A stretch of DNA of 64,000 nucleotides, from the NCBI GenBank assembly GCA_030789695.1, contig CM061141.1:197691322-197755321 (forward strand), written 5' to 3'. Shown one piece after another: positions 20,300-31,574 of this stretch. The notes under the pieces were generated by a model. It was not told where the DNA came from. It saw only the letters and a list, made by a program, of their open reading frames with translations, and ran no database searches. The DNA comes from Scilla litardierei. Lineage: Eukaryota; Streptophyta; Magnoliopsida; Asparagales; Asparagaceae. The position numbers and the translations under genes were made by a program. Within the stretch, counting starts at the first letter, position 1; each line of letters starts with the position of its first letter.

Positions 20300-20580
20300 T
20301 TATGTTGCCCATATGACAGGATGATTAACTGTGGGTAATGGAGCATGTAATACAGTTTTGCTCAGCACGCACAATGGTCATGGCATCTGACTGTTGTGTG
20401 CGATGGTCTATTGTGTTTAATTGCATACAGTTTGGCTCTGCGAGCAAAAGGGTCACATCTACGTCCAGTTGTGTGTTTTGAGTAATGGTTGATAACAAGA
20501 TACTGTTTTGCTCATCGCACACAGCGGTCAAACATATCGATACGAACGTTGTGCATGCTAGTAACTGTGTGCACACGTAA
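20300..20580. repeat. GCGCACAACG hairpin cluster, degenerate
   Basis: Units such as TTTTGCTCAGCACGCACAAT and TTGTGTGCGATGG, and TTGCTCATCGCACACAGCGG with AACGTTGTGCATGC, are separated by about 90 bp. Confidence 0.65.
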
Positions 20581-20689
20581 ATAGTTTATCACAACATATA
20601 ACATGAGACTATTGAGCGCCCTGGGGAATTTATAGTTCGGTGAACAGTGTTTGATCAGAATATCTATGTCAGACATTGATTCAAGTAAG

Positions 20690-21000
20690 CATCAATGTAT
20701 ATATCACCTTATATCAATTTTGTATTGTCCTGTAATTGTATCAAATTAAATGACATAGTATTAAGGTCTGAATTCTAACAAACTACAGCATTATGCATTA
20801 TAATGTACATAATGCATAAATGTTATTTATAGTTCGGTAAACAATTTTGCTCAGTAATATCAACGTCGGACATATATATCACCTATATCATTTTTGTATT
20901 AGGGTCTGAATTCCAAAATACTACAACATTTATGCATTATTCTGTACATTACACAACAAAGTTGAAACTACAGCTAAACATTTTGCAACTTCACAGTTTG
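20690..21000. repeat. Dispersed AT-rich repeat, two partial copies
   Basis: The blocks GTAAGCATCAATGTATATATC, AAATGACATAGTATTAAGG and TTTATGCATTAT recur within this stretch and match 2510-2650 and 22540-22720. Confidence 0.75.
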
Positions 21001-21229
21001 GAACTGGTATGAAATTCAATCACGGGAATATCCTAATGGTACATTGAATCCCACTACGCAAAACTGTTCACATTGACAGAGTCATGCTGAACAACTCAAG
21101 CAAGATGGCATTTATGATCAGCTCCAATAGCACGCACCATCATCACTAGCATCCAGATCGTCCATAACGGTATAAGTAGCCACTCCTTTAACGAAGTTGG
21201 CTGATCTGGATTCTTCAGCGCATGCCACT

Positions 21230-21660
21230 GTATGCGTTGAAGAAGCATCAATTATGAACGATAAAAAGCATATTTAAGTAAAAAATAGGGTATAAAGACA
21301 TGCAACTTTACGTTTAGGGAATGATATAAAAATATATCACGGTTGCTTCTTCTCGGAAGAATCCGCTGCTGTAGTAGAACATATGAAGGAGCAAATAACA
21401 TCTTCCAGTACACGTCAATTGCCGGTAGTATATTGTTCATCTTTGTGTGTTGAAGACGAAGCAGTGATGAACAACGGGAAATATTTAGCATTGTGAAGAA
21501 AAAATAGTGTATGAAGTAGAAACAGATAGAATCAGTTAGAATACTATCATTAAGAAGTGGAGTGGTTGACAAGGTCTAGTGGGAAGAGAGGCTATTTATA
21601 GACGAATTGGACTGGCCCATTGATGAGGACGATAGACTACAGTAGAGTCACTGTGCGTGA
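21230..21660 (-). promoter_or_regulatory. Promoter-like repeat, copy 4
   Basis: The minus strand has CCAATTCGTCTATAAATAGC, then an ATG at 21440 opening MNNILPAIDVYWKMLFAPSY. This retains the NIL and V..K positions of copy 2 and the FAPSYVL seen in copy 1. Confidence 0.5.
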
Positions 21661-21944
21661 TATTGTATTGGACATAAAGACGAGTGAATCTACAACATAC
21701 TGTTTCAGCCAGATGATGTTCCCAAGAAGGTTTGGACTTTACGGTGCGCGTTGAGCAAACTTGAAGGCCAATAACAAAATTGCTCAACGCGCACAACGGG
21801 GAAAATAATGGCTGTTGTGCAAGATGAGCAAATTATTTATGTTTGTACAATATTACTAAAGGCACTTTTAATTATTTAATTTGTTGTTCCGCTAAATTGT
21901 TTTACACTAAATTTTTTATTTTGTTTAATTTATGGGATCATGCT

Positions 21945-22170
21945 TCTACATAATCTTTCCCAAAGCACTTTTTATTTCAAAGTTTAGGTTTCCAAGGCAT
22001 TTCCCCCCTAAATTTAATCTTCACAATCTTTCCCAATGCACTTCTAATTTCAAAGTTTAGGTTCCCAAGGCACGTCCCCCCAAATTTAATCTCCACAATC
22101 TTTCCAAAGACACTTCTAATTTCAAAGTTGTGGTTTCCAAGACACTTTTCCCACTAAAATTTAAGTTTTC
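21945..22170. repeat. Three tandem ~72 bp units
   Basis: Units start near 21950, 22022 and 22094 with CACAATCTTTCCC. Each contains TTTCAAAGTTTAGGTT and CCAAGGCA, then a C-run and AAATTTAATCT. Confidence 0.85.
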
Positions 22171-22269
22171 CAACATAAAATTTCCATAAAATCCAATCTC
22201 AGCCATTGATTTCCCAGGATCAAATCCTAGCCACTCTTTATCTTGTCCTAGTCAGCCCTAGAATTCAAA

Positions 22270-22490
22270 AAACGAGTTTGGCTCCGCGCGCAAAAAAGGT
22301 CACAAATACGTGCAGTTGTGTGAACTGAGTAATTGTGGATAATCAGATACGGGTATGCTCACAGCCCGCACATCGGTCAAACACATTATGTGACCGTTGT
22401 ACGCGCTGAGTAATTGTGTGCAAACGTAAATGTTTTATCACAACGTATATAAGGACGGTCATAATTTATGCCCGTTGTGCTCGCTGGGTA
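22270..22490. repeat. GCGCACAACG hairpin cluster, degenerate
   Basis: TTTGGCTCCGCGCGCAAAAA, ATGCTCACAGCCCGCACA with ACCGTTGTACGCGCTGAG, and CCCGTTGTGCTCGCTG repeat at about 100 bp intervals. Confidence 0.65.
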
Positions 22491-22539
22491 AATCATATAA
22501 CGGTAAAAAGTTTTTACATAGGTAATTTCAATTTCGGAC

Positions 22540-22720
22540 ATTGATTCAAGTAAGCATCGATGTATATATCACATATATCAATTTCGTAATGTCATGCAAT
22601 TGTATCAAATTAAATGACAGTGTATTAAGGTCTGAATTCTATCATACTACAACATTTATACGTTACACTGTACATACCACAACAAATTTGAAACTACATT
22701 TCGTACATAATGACATAAAA
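22540..22720. repeat. Dispersed AT-rich repeat
   Basis: The order GATTCAAGTAAGCATC, TGTATATATCACATATATC, AAATGACAGTGTATTAAGG and ACTACAACATTTATACG matches copies at 2510 and 20690. Confidence 0.75.
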
Positions 22721-22818
22721 CACCATATAATATCTAGCCACAAACACTCTTCTCCGTCGATGATCAAAAATACAATATAAGACAAGAGAAAGGCTTGTGC
22801 GACAAAGGCCCGGCCAAC

Positions 22819-23475
22819 TCAAAAACCTGGAGGCGGAGGCGGAGGCGGAGGTGGTGATGGTGGGGCAAAAGTACGGATGTCTCTAGGAGAGGGCACCAGA
22901 GTCTCCATCTTCTCTTGTATGTTTGACATTATGAGCATCATAGTGTCGAAGTCGCTACGCAGAAGTGAGATCGCCAGATTGTTGTTGGAGAGATGGGTTT
23001 CAATTTCTCCTAATCTACGAGTAAAGTTCACCGGCTGATGGGAGGATGATGAAGCAGCAGATGCGGGGCTTACATTGCCTATGAGTATATCCTTAAGCTG
23101 ACGTTGTTCATATGTAAGTACAGAGACAGACGTAGTAAGCTCCTCGAGTTTGCTACGGAGGTTGTGCAGAACAGAGTCCTGACGGCGAGACATCCCATCC
23201 ATAGAGAGGAGGCCGTTACTGTTGTCCTCCAGTGGGGCTTTTTCAGTCGGAGATGGAACTGATGAACCTGCATGTAAAGGAGGAAACCCAGTAGGAGGCA
23301 ACAACACATTGTGTTCACCTTGAGTTGGACCAAGCGAAAGCGAATCACGCAGAATGGGTCTATAGGCCGGGAACGATGAGGGAAGGGGATCATCGTGTTC
23401 AGGTGAAGGTGAATCATCATCACTAACTCCCCAAGGGTCAGAAAAAGTCGACTCACGAGATCGTTTTGGCGGCAT
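22819..23475 (-). CDS. Hypothetical protein: coiled-coil with poly-proline C terminus
   Basis: The ATG at 23475 opens MPPKRSRESTFSDPWGVSDD and the frame runs 218 residues to a stop at 22819. I chose this Met over the longer open frame because a TATA run lies about 115 bp upstream and the intervening codons read like untranslated leader. Visible features are a basic N-terminal KRSR, an acidic stretch, a leucine-heptad segment (VLHNLRSKLEELTTSVSVLT) near residue 115, a second helical segment with LRSDFDTMMLIMSNIQEKME, and a PPSPPPPPPPPPGF tail. The overall design resembles helical plant proteins encoded near retroelements, but no domain is recognised and expression is unproven. Confidence 0.5.
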   Translation of the reverse strand: MPPKRSRESTFSDPWGVSDDDSPSPEHDDPLPSSFPAYRPILRDSLSLGPTQGEHNVLLPPTGFPPLHAGSSVPSPTEKAPLEDNSNGLLSMDGMSRRQDSVLHNLRSKLEELTTSVSVLTYEQRQLKDILIGNVSPASAASSSSHQPVNFTRRLGEIETHLSNNNLAISLLRSDFDTMMLIMSNIQEKMETLVPSPRDIRTFAPPSPPPPPPPPPGF

Positions 23476-23587
23476 GAAGAAACCCGAGTATGAAATGCGA
23501 GAGTGTTGAGATGAAGAAGAAAACGGAACGACAGACCAAAGGAAAGATGAATGAAATTTTCCGTGAAACCCCTCGTCTACTGACTCC

Positions 23588-23600
23588 ACATATATATAAT
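23588..23600 (-). promoter_or_regulatory. TATA box for the 22819-23475 gene
   Basis: The minus strand reads ATTATATATATGTGG about 115 bp upstream of the ATG at 23475, followed by a CT-rich leader. Confidence 0.5.
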
Positions 23601-23940
23601 GATTGGTTATTTTAATCTCAGCCGCTGGATTACATATGGAAGTGGAACTGACTAAAACGATCTCATCAGACGGCTGGGGTAAAGCATCCGTTCGGAGGGG
23701 CAAAAAAAATCGTAATGAAGGGCTTACACGGAAACCGAGGTTCTACTTGACTCATTCTCCAGTTACCACACGTGAACATTGTTGAGAAGAAAGCAGAATC
23801 ATTTACTGTCATCATTACGAACCTCCGAAATAAGATTGTACGAGATGGCGGTTGTACTTTCATCATTACGTGGCATACCGATTGCGTCTTGCAACCGATC
23901 TATAAATATCTATTGTTTAGTAGTCACTGCACGTTCAGGA

Positions 23941-26900
23941 GCGATGTGTATTCAAACGGAACGTGAATGCCCATGAGGTGCACGTATATCGTTCCAGCCT
24001 AGAGCCGCCGTTTGGCACCCGATCTATTACCTCGGCCTCCACCTTTACGGCAGTAGTTCTCTCTATTGACAGGGATTCATGAGTAACAGGCGGGAACTGA
24101 TATTATGGAGCCGGTGCAAAGGCAGGAGCGATGTGCATTCAAACGGAACGTGAATGCCCATGAGGTGCACGTATATCGGTCCAGCCTAGAGCTGCCGTTT
24201 GGCACCCGATCTATTACCTCGGCCTCCACCTTTACGGCAGTAGTCCTCTCTATTAACAGGGATTCCTGAGTAACAAGCGGGAACTGATATAATGGAGCCG
24301 GTGCAAAGGCAGGAGCGATGTGTATTCAAACGGAACGTGAATGCCCATGAGGTGCACGTATATCGGTCGAGCCTAGAGCCGTCATTTGGCACCCGATCTA
24401 TTACCTCGGCCTCCACCTTTACGGCAGTAGTCCTCTCTATTGACAGGGATTCATGAGTAACAGGCGGGAACTGATATAATGGAGCCGGTGCAAAGGCAGG
24501 AGCGATGTGCAATCAAACGGAACGTGAATGCCCATGAGGTGCACGTATATCGGTCCAGCTTAGAGCCACCGTTTGGCACCCGATCTATTACCTCGGCCTC
24601 CACCTTTACGACAGTAGTCCTCTCTATTGACAGGGATTCATGAGTAACAGGCGGGAACTGATATTATGGAGCCGGTGCAAAGGTAGGAGCGATGTGCATT
24701 CAAACGGAACGTGAATGCCCATGAGGTGCACATATATCGGTCCAGCCTAGAGCCGCCGTTTGGCACCCGATCTATTACCTCGGCCTCCACCTTTACGGCA
24801 ATAGTCCTCTCTATTGACTGGGATTCATGAGTAACAGGCGGGAACTGATATAATGGAGCCGGTACAAAGGCAGGAGCGATGTGCATTCAAACGGAACGTG
24901 AATGCCCATGAGGTGCACGTATATCGGTCAAGCCTAGAGCCGCCGTTTGGCACCCGATCTATTACCTCGGCCTCCACCTTTACGGCAGTAGTCCTCTCTA
25001 TTGACAGGGATTCCTGAGTAACAGGCGGGAACTGATATAATGGAGCCGGTGCAAAGGCAGGAGCGATGTGCATTCAAACGGAACGTGAATGCCCATGAGG
25101 TGCACGTATATCGGTCCAGCCTAGAGCCGCTGTTTGGCACCCGATCTATTACCTTGGTCTCCACCTTTACGGCAGTAGTCCTCTCTATTGACAGGGATTC
25201 CTGAGTAACAGGCGGGAACTGATATAATGGAGCCGGTGCAAAGGCAGGAGCGATGTGCATTCAAACGGAATGTGAATGCCCATGAGGTGTACGTATATCG
25301 TTCCAGCCTAGAGCCGCCGTTTGGCACCCGATCTATTACCTCGGCCTCCACCTTTACGGCAGTAGTCCTCTCTATTGACAGAGATTCCTGAGTAACAGGA
25401 GGGAACTGATATAATCGAGCCGGTGCAAAGGCAGGAGCGATGTGCATTCAAACGGAACGTGAATGCCCATGAGGTGCACGTATATCGGTCTAGCCTAGAG
25501 CCGTCGTTTGGCACCCGATCTATTACCTCGGCCTCCACCTTTACGGCAGTAGTCCTCTCTATTGACATGGATTCCTGAGTAACAGGCGGGAACTGATATA
25601 ATGGAGCCGGTGCAAAGGCAGGAGCGATGTGCATTCAAACGGAACGTGAATGCCCATGAGGTGCACGTATATCGTTCCAGCCTAGAGCCACCGTTTGGCA
25701 CCCGATCTATTACCTCGGCCTCCACCTTTACGGCAGTAGTCCTCTCTATTGACAGGGATTCCTGAGTAACAGGCGGGAACTGATATAATGGAGCCGGTGC
25801 AAAGGCAGGAGCGATGTGCATTGAAACGGAACGTGAATGCCCATGAGGTGCACGTATATCGGTCCAGCCTAGAGCCGCCGTTTGGCACCCGATCTATTAC
25901 CTCGGCCTCCACCTTTACGGCAGTAGTCCTCTCTATTGACAGGGATTCCTGAGTAACAGGCGGGAACTGATATAATGGAGCCGGTGCAAAGGCAGGAGCG
26001 ATGTGCATTCAAACGGAACGTGAATGCCCATGAGGTGCACGTATATCGTTCCAGCTTAGAGTAACCGTTTGGCACCCGATCTATTACCTCAGCCTCCACC
26101 TTTACGGCAGTAGTCCTCTCTATTGACAGGGATTCCTGAGTAACAGGCGGGAACTGATATAATGGAGCCGGTGCAAAGGCAGGAGCGATGTGCATTCAAA
26201 CGGAACGTGAATGCCCATGAGGTGCACGTATATCGTTCCAGCCTAGAGCCGCCGTTTGGCACCCGATCTATTACCTCGGCCTCCACCTTTACGGCAGTAG
26301 TCCTCTCTATTGACAGGGATTCCTGAGTAACAGGCGGGAACTGATATAATTGAGCCGGTGCAAAGGCAGGAGTGATGTGCATTCAAACGGAACGTGAATG
26401 CCCATGAGGTGCACGTATATCGTTCTAGCCTAGAGCCGCCGTTTGGCACCCGATCTATTACCTCGGCCTCCACCTTTACGGCAGTAGTCCTCTCTATTGA
26501 CAGGGATTCCTGAGTAACAGGCGGGAACTGATATAATGGAGCCGGTGCAAAGGCAGGAGCGATGTGCATTCAAACAGAACGTGAATGCCCATGAGGTGCA
26601 CGTATATCGTTCCAACCTAGAGCCGTCGTTTGGCACCCGATCTATTACCTCGGCCTCCATCTTTACGGCAGTAGTCCTCTCTATTGACAGGGATTCCTGA
26701 GTAACAGGCTGGAACTGATATAATGGAGCCGGTGCAAAGGCAGGAGCGATGTGCATTCAAACGGAACGTGAATGCCCATGAGGTGCACGTATATCGGTCC
26801 AGCCTAGAGCCGCCGTTTGGCACCCGATCTATTACCTCGGCCTCCACCTTTACGGCAGTAGTCCTCTCTATTGACAGGGATTCCTGAGTAAAAGGCGGGA

Positions 26901-28828
26901 ACTGATATAATGGAGCCGGTGCAAAGGCAGGAGCGATGTGCATTCAAACGGAACGTGAATACCCATGAGGTGCACGTATATCGGTCCAGCCTAGAGTCGC
27001 CGTTTGGCATCCGATCTATTACCTCGGCCTCCACCTTTACGGCAGTAGTCCTCTCTATTGACAGGGATTCCTGAGTAACAGGAGGGAACTGATATAATGG
27101 AGCCGGTGTAAAGGCAGGAGCGATGTGCATTCAAACAGAACGTGAATGCCCATGAGGTGCATGTATATCGGTCCAGCCTAGAGCCGCCGTTTGGAACCCG
27201 ATCTATTACCTCGGCCTCCATCTTTACGGTAGTAGTCCTCTCTATTGACAGGGATTCCTGAGTAACAGGCGAGAACTGATATAATGGAGCCGGTGCAAAG
27301 GCAGGAGCGATGTGCATTCAAACGGAACGTGAATGCCCATGAGGTGCACGTATATCGTTCCAGCCTAGAGCCGCCGTTTGGCACCCGATCTATTACCTCG
27401 GCCTCCACCTTTACGGCAGTAGTCCTCTCTATTGACAGGGATTCCTGAGTAACTGGCGGGAACTGATATAATGGAGCCGGTGCAAAGGCAGGAGCGATGT
27501 GCATTCAAACGGAACGTGAATGCCCATGAGGTGCACGTATATCAGTCCAGCCTAGAGCCGCCGTTTGGCACCCGATCTATTACCTCGGCCTCCACCTTTA
27601 CGACAGTAGTCCTCTCTATTGACAGGGATTCCTGAGTAACAGGCGGGAACTGATATAATGGAGCCGGTGCAAAGGCAGGAGCGATGTGCATTCAAACAGA
27701 ACGTGAATGACCATGAGGTGCACGTATATCGTTCCAGCTTAGAGCCACCGTTTGGCACCCGATCTATTACCTCGGCCTCCACCTTTACGGCAGTAGTCCT
27801 CTCTATTAACAGGGATTCCTGAGTAACAGGCGGGAACTGATATAATGGAGCCGGTGCAAAGGCAGGAGCGATGTGCATTCAAACGGAACGTGAATACCCA
27901 TGAGGTGCACGTATATCGTTCCAGCCTAGAGCCGCAGTTTGGCACCCGATCTATTACCTCGGCCTCCACCTTTACGGCAGTAGTCCTCTCTATTGACAGG
28001 GATTCCTGAGTAACAGGCAGGAACTGATATAATTGAGCCGGTGCAAAGGCAGGAGCGATGTGCATTCAAACGGAACATGAATGCCCATGAGGTGCACGTA
28101 TATCGTTCCAGCCTAGAGCCGCCGTTTGGCACCCGATCTATTACCTCGGCCTCCACCTTTACGGCAGTAGTCCTCTCTATTGACAGGGATTCCTGAGTAA
28201 CAGGCGGGAACTGATATAATGGAGCCGGTGCAAAGGCAGGAGCGATGTGCATTCAAATGGAACGTGAATGCCCATGAGGTGCACGTATATCGTTCCAGCC
28301 TAGAGCCGCCGTTTGGCACCCGATCTATTACCTCGGCCTCCACCTTTACGGCAGTAGTCCTCTCTATTGACAGGGATTCCTGAGTAACAGGCGGGAACTG
28401 ATATAATGGAGCCGGTGTAAAGGCAGGAGCGATGTGCATTCAAACGGAACATGAATGCCCATGAGGTGCACGTATATCGGTCCAGCCTAGAGCCGCCGTT
28501 TGGCACCCGATCTATTACCTCGGCCTCCACCTTTACGGCAGTAGTCCTCTCTATTGACAGGGATTCCTGAGTAACAGGCGGGAACTGATATAATGGAGCC
28601 GGTGCAAAGGCAGGAGCGATGTGCATTCAAACAGAACGTGAATGCCCATGAGGTGCACGTATATCGTTCCAGCCTAGAGCCGCCGTTTGGCACCCGATCT
28701 ATTACCTCGGCCTCCACCTTTACGGCAGTAGTCCTCTCTATTGACAGGGATTCCTGAGTAACAGGCGGGAACTGATATAATGGAGCCGGTGCAAAGGCAG
28801 GAGCGATGTGTACTCAAACGGAACGTGA
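23941..28828. repeat. 187 bp satellite array, 26 full copies plus a 26 bp partial
   Basis: The anchor GCGATGTG starts at 23941, 24128 and then every 187 bp to 28803. The span of 4,862 bp equals 26 x 187 exactly. Units contain CAAACGGAACGTGAATGCCC, ATGAGGTGCACGTATATC, CCGATCTATTACCTCGGCC and GGGAACTGATATAATGGAGC. Differences between copies are almost all single-base. Each unit keeps a 108-codon minus-strand open frame spanning about 1.75 units, but the unit is not a multiple of three, so the frame changes from copy to copy and coding is unlikely. The first five or so copies are more variable. The unit length is within the range of plant satellites. Confidence 0.98.
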
Positions 28829-30289
28829 TCGTCAAGGTAATAGGTGCAGTCAAGAGAATGGGCTTTCTCCTCTCTTCCAAGAGAGTCTTCAACACACAAC
28901 ACACTTCTCCTTCAAGTTCTACTTCAAGGCATATGGGATTGTAAGTGTTGCTTTCATAATTTCATAACTTTTGTTATTTTGTTTTTGTGCTAGGTTTACG
29001 AGAGCGGTTTGCTTACTCCCAAGTTGTAGGAGTGAAGGACATCGATTGTATTCGATTTCACTTGTAGGGTTGCTACAAGTGGGTTTAAAGGCAACCTCAA
29101 GTTAGTGTTCTAACTTGAGTATCCGGAGGTATCCGGGTGGAAGGGACGTAGGATAACCGGGAACAAGGCGGGAAGTTACTTGGGTAATCCGAACACTTGA
29201 AACATAATTGTGTTTGCATTTGTTTATTATTTGGGTTTAATTTTAATTCCGCACTATATTTGTTGATCATATATCATATATATGTGTGAATTTTGTGATA
29301 TGGTCTCCATGTATGCTATATCTATATGTGTTGTGATTTGAGACGTTAAGTTTCCTTCGTGTATCTCAATGTTGATATTGGACTTTCGTTCCTCTTATCA
29401 CCTAAGTTTATAATGTGGTTTTATGATTTTTTGGATTATATATATATTTAGATTCTTATTAGGCACGATTGTTGTTATTTTACTGCCGCCTTTGGATAAT
29501 GCCATAGGGGGATCGAAATAAACAAACAGAATCGTAATGAATGTTCTATGTATGGTCTAATAAATAGACATACAAAAACTGGATGTAGGTTACTACACTG
29601 TTTTTTTATATACCGGAAGTTGCTCCATTGACTCTCCAAATTTGGATGGCCCTGTAGCAAACCGGCAAAATGATTCCAGTTTTGCAGGGCGGTTGATGGA
29701 GGGAAAACACCATATTTGGCGTGTTGTTGCAGTGTGGTTTGGAGATGATATAACCGGCCAACTTCCGCTTAGACTTGCATGGAGTCGTCGAATATAGCTT
29801 AATTCACGTAAACTAAATATGGGAAAAAATACCTAATTAAATGTCACATCATCTACCAACTAGATTCAATGGGGTTGGATAGTGGGGTGTCGAGACTCGA
29901 GAATATATTGTGGGGCCCGATAAACAATATGCGGACCTTCGTGTTCGAATGTTGTTAACTGGGCAATTTGCAGTAGGTTTCGCGTCGTTCCGCTGTGCTG
30001 CGTTGAAATATTCTATCTTTTTCCCTCTGTGGGCTCCACTTTAATGTGTTACTATTAATAAGAAGAAAAGCGATGGTACGTAGAGATGGAAATTGCGGAT
30101 GAGGTGAGAGGTTGGTGGGACCACAAACAAGAATTCGACCGGTCATCTACTCATCCAACTGCCGAATTTGCTGGTACTTTGTTTGAGAAAAGTTTTTCAC
30201 GTAAGCGCCATATCAGCGAATATTTGTATCCATTCTGACAAGTAAAACATTTTAGTCGTTTAATATATCTCCTCACACAACTGTATGCA
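28829..30289. other. Unassigned intergenic DNA
   Basis: No gene is supported. At 28880-29220 the sequence resembles a transcribed leader: pyrimidine-rich, with GATTGTAAGTGTTGC as a possible splice donor and GTGCTAG as an acceptor, followed by GGTATCCGGGTGGAAGGGAC. It may be part of a retrotransposon end, but no LTR pair was found. Confidence 0.35.
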
Positions 30290-30460
30290 GTAATGCCATA
30301 TGTGCGCGATGAGGAAATTCGTATAATAAATCCAAATATTCGACCGCGCACAACTATCCCTCATTTACGCATATACTGCACGTGACTAAATTATGTTTGC
30401 TCACCGCGCACAACGGTTCAAATTTTGCCCCGTTTTGCGCGCTCAGTAATTAATCCTCCG
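30290..30460. repeat. GCGCACAACG hairpin cluster
   Basis: TATGTGCGCGATGAGGAAAT, CGACCGCGCACAAC, TTGCTCACCGCGCACAACGG and CCCGTTTTGCGCGCTCAGTA lie 80-250 bp upstream of the 30710 gene. Confidence 0.7.
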
Positions 30461-30709
30461 TTTGTTTATACTTGTAATAACAAACGGAAGAGCGAGAGAG
30501 TCAAGAAGCAAGATGGCCACCCATAATGCAGGACCCGGCAAAAAATTTGAGTTGCCGCCAAACTCGGAGTATTAATGTAGCAGACCGCAAAAAAACGCCG
30601 CGAAGACCCCAGAAAACCCCGCCATGCGTCCGGTCAAGTGGAGGATATTTATCCCGCCAAATTTGGGGATATATCACCATTCGCCATGATTTGTGCCTTC
30701 ACTGCAGAT

Positions 30710-31574
30710 ATGGCTGAGAAATCGTGTCAGTGGGACGAAGAAACTTTGCAAGGCCAGTCTTCAGAGGGAAGAAGAGATGGTGATGTAGCTGATAACCGTT
30801 CCCTTCATGACAGGGGGGATGTGCGGCCGCAGTTGCCTGAGACTCCCCTAAGGGATACGTGGCCATGGGGAGGTCTCGTTCCGGCAGGCTATGTCCCCCC
30901 GGCGTACGAGGGGGCATTGCTGTTGAATCCGCCCACTGACGTTCCATCGGAAGGTACTAGGGGGAACCGTCACCGACCCTTCTTCCCCGTCTGGGACGGC
31001 GAGTCTGCATTGGTGGATAGGGGGGTGGCCAGTCGGCTGGTGGAGAACTCCATCCTTCCCATTGACCAAAGTGTCCTGGGTCAAATTGACATTGAAAGGC
31101 TCGCTAACTCAGTCGTTTATGGCAGTTACCAGGTTAAGTACTAATGTCGTCTCGTTGTGCTGTTGCCTTACTCTTACAGTCTTACTTATCCATGATTCCC
31201 TGCAGACATCATTGGTCGGGGCGGAACTGCGTCGCCGAGTGGTGCAATTGTTGATTGCCGAGCGGAAAAAGGCGGTTTCCTTCGAATCTCAACTTAAGGA
31301 TTTGAAGGAGCAGCTGATGAAAGAGAGAGACCGCAGATCTCAGGCGGAGTGGGAGGTTGCGAAAGCTAAAGATCGGGCGGCCTCTATGTCAGTGGTTCGG
31401 AAGAGCTCCGAAGAGCGATGGTACGTAGAGAAGAGCAGTCTCCTGGCTCGTATAGCCGAGTTGGAGAGAAACTCGCTTCCTCCAAACTCGATTGCAGACG
31501 TGAGGCATGAGGCTGAGGCGAGGAAGCGTCAGCGATCTGGTCGGGAGTCCGGTGGAGGATCGGCCCAAACGTAG
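30710..31574 (+). CDS. Coiled-coil protein of unknown function, two exons, paralogue of gene C
   Basis: Exon 1 runs from the ATG at 30710 (MAEKSCQWDEETLQGQ) to 31132. A 73 nt GT-AG intron (31133-31205, TACCAG|GTTAAG to CCTGCAG|ACATCA) is followed by exon 2, 31206-31574, for about 263 residues. The block ESALVDRGVASRLVENSILP before the intron and LVGAELRRRVVQLLIAERKK after it align with gene C (ESALLDFGTGARLAENITLP; FGAGLRRRARELIEGQRR). The intron sits at the same place in both. Exon 2 is predicted coiled coil (SFESQLKDLKEQLMKERDRR) and ends in a basic tail (EARKRQRSGRES). The ATG follows CTGCAGAT, so an upstream exon is possible. GCGCACAACG repeats lie upstream of both paralogues. Function unknown. 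Confidence 0.6.

Noticed and set aside
23941..28828. CRISPR-like regular repeats
   Set aside because: The repeats are contiguous without unique spacers and the host is a plant; this is satellite DNA.
24186..28904. Series of 108-codon minus-strand ORFs beginning MHIAPAFAPAPLYQF
   Set aside because: They are produced by the 187 bp satellite. The unit is not a multiple of three, so each ORF crosses units in shifting frame, and no spliced or longer protein is implied.
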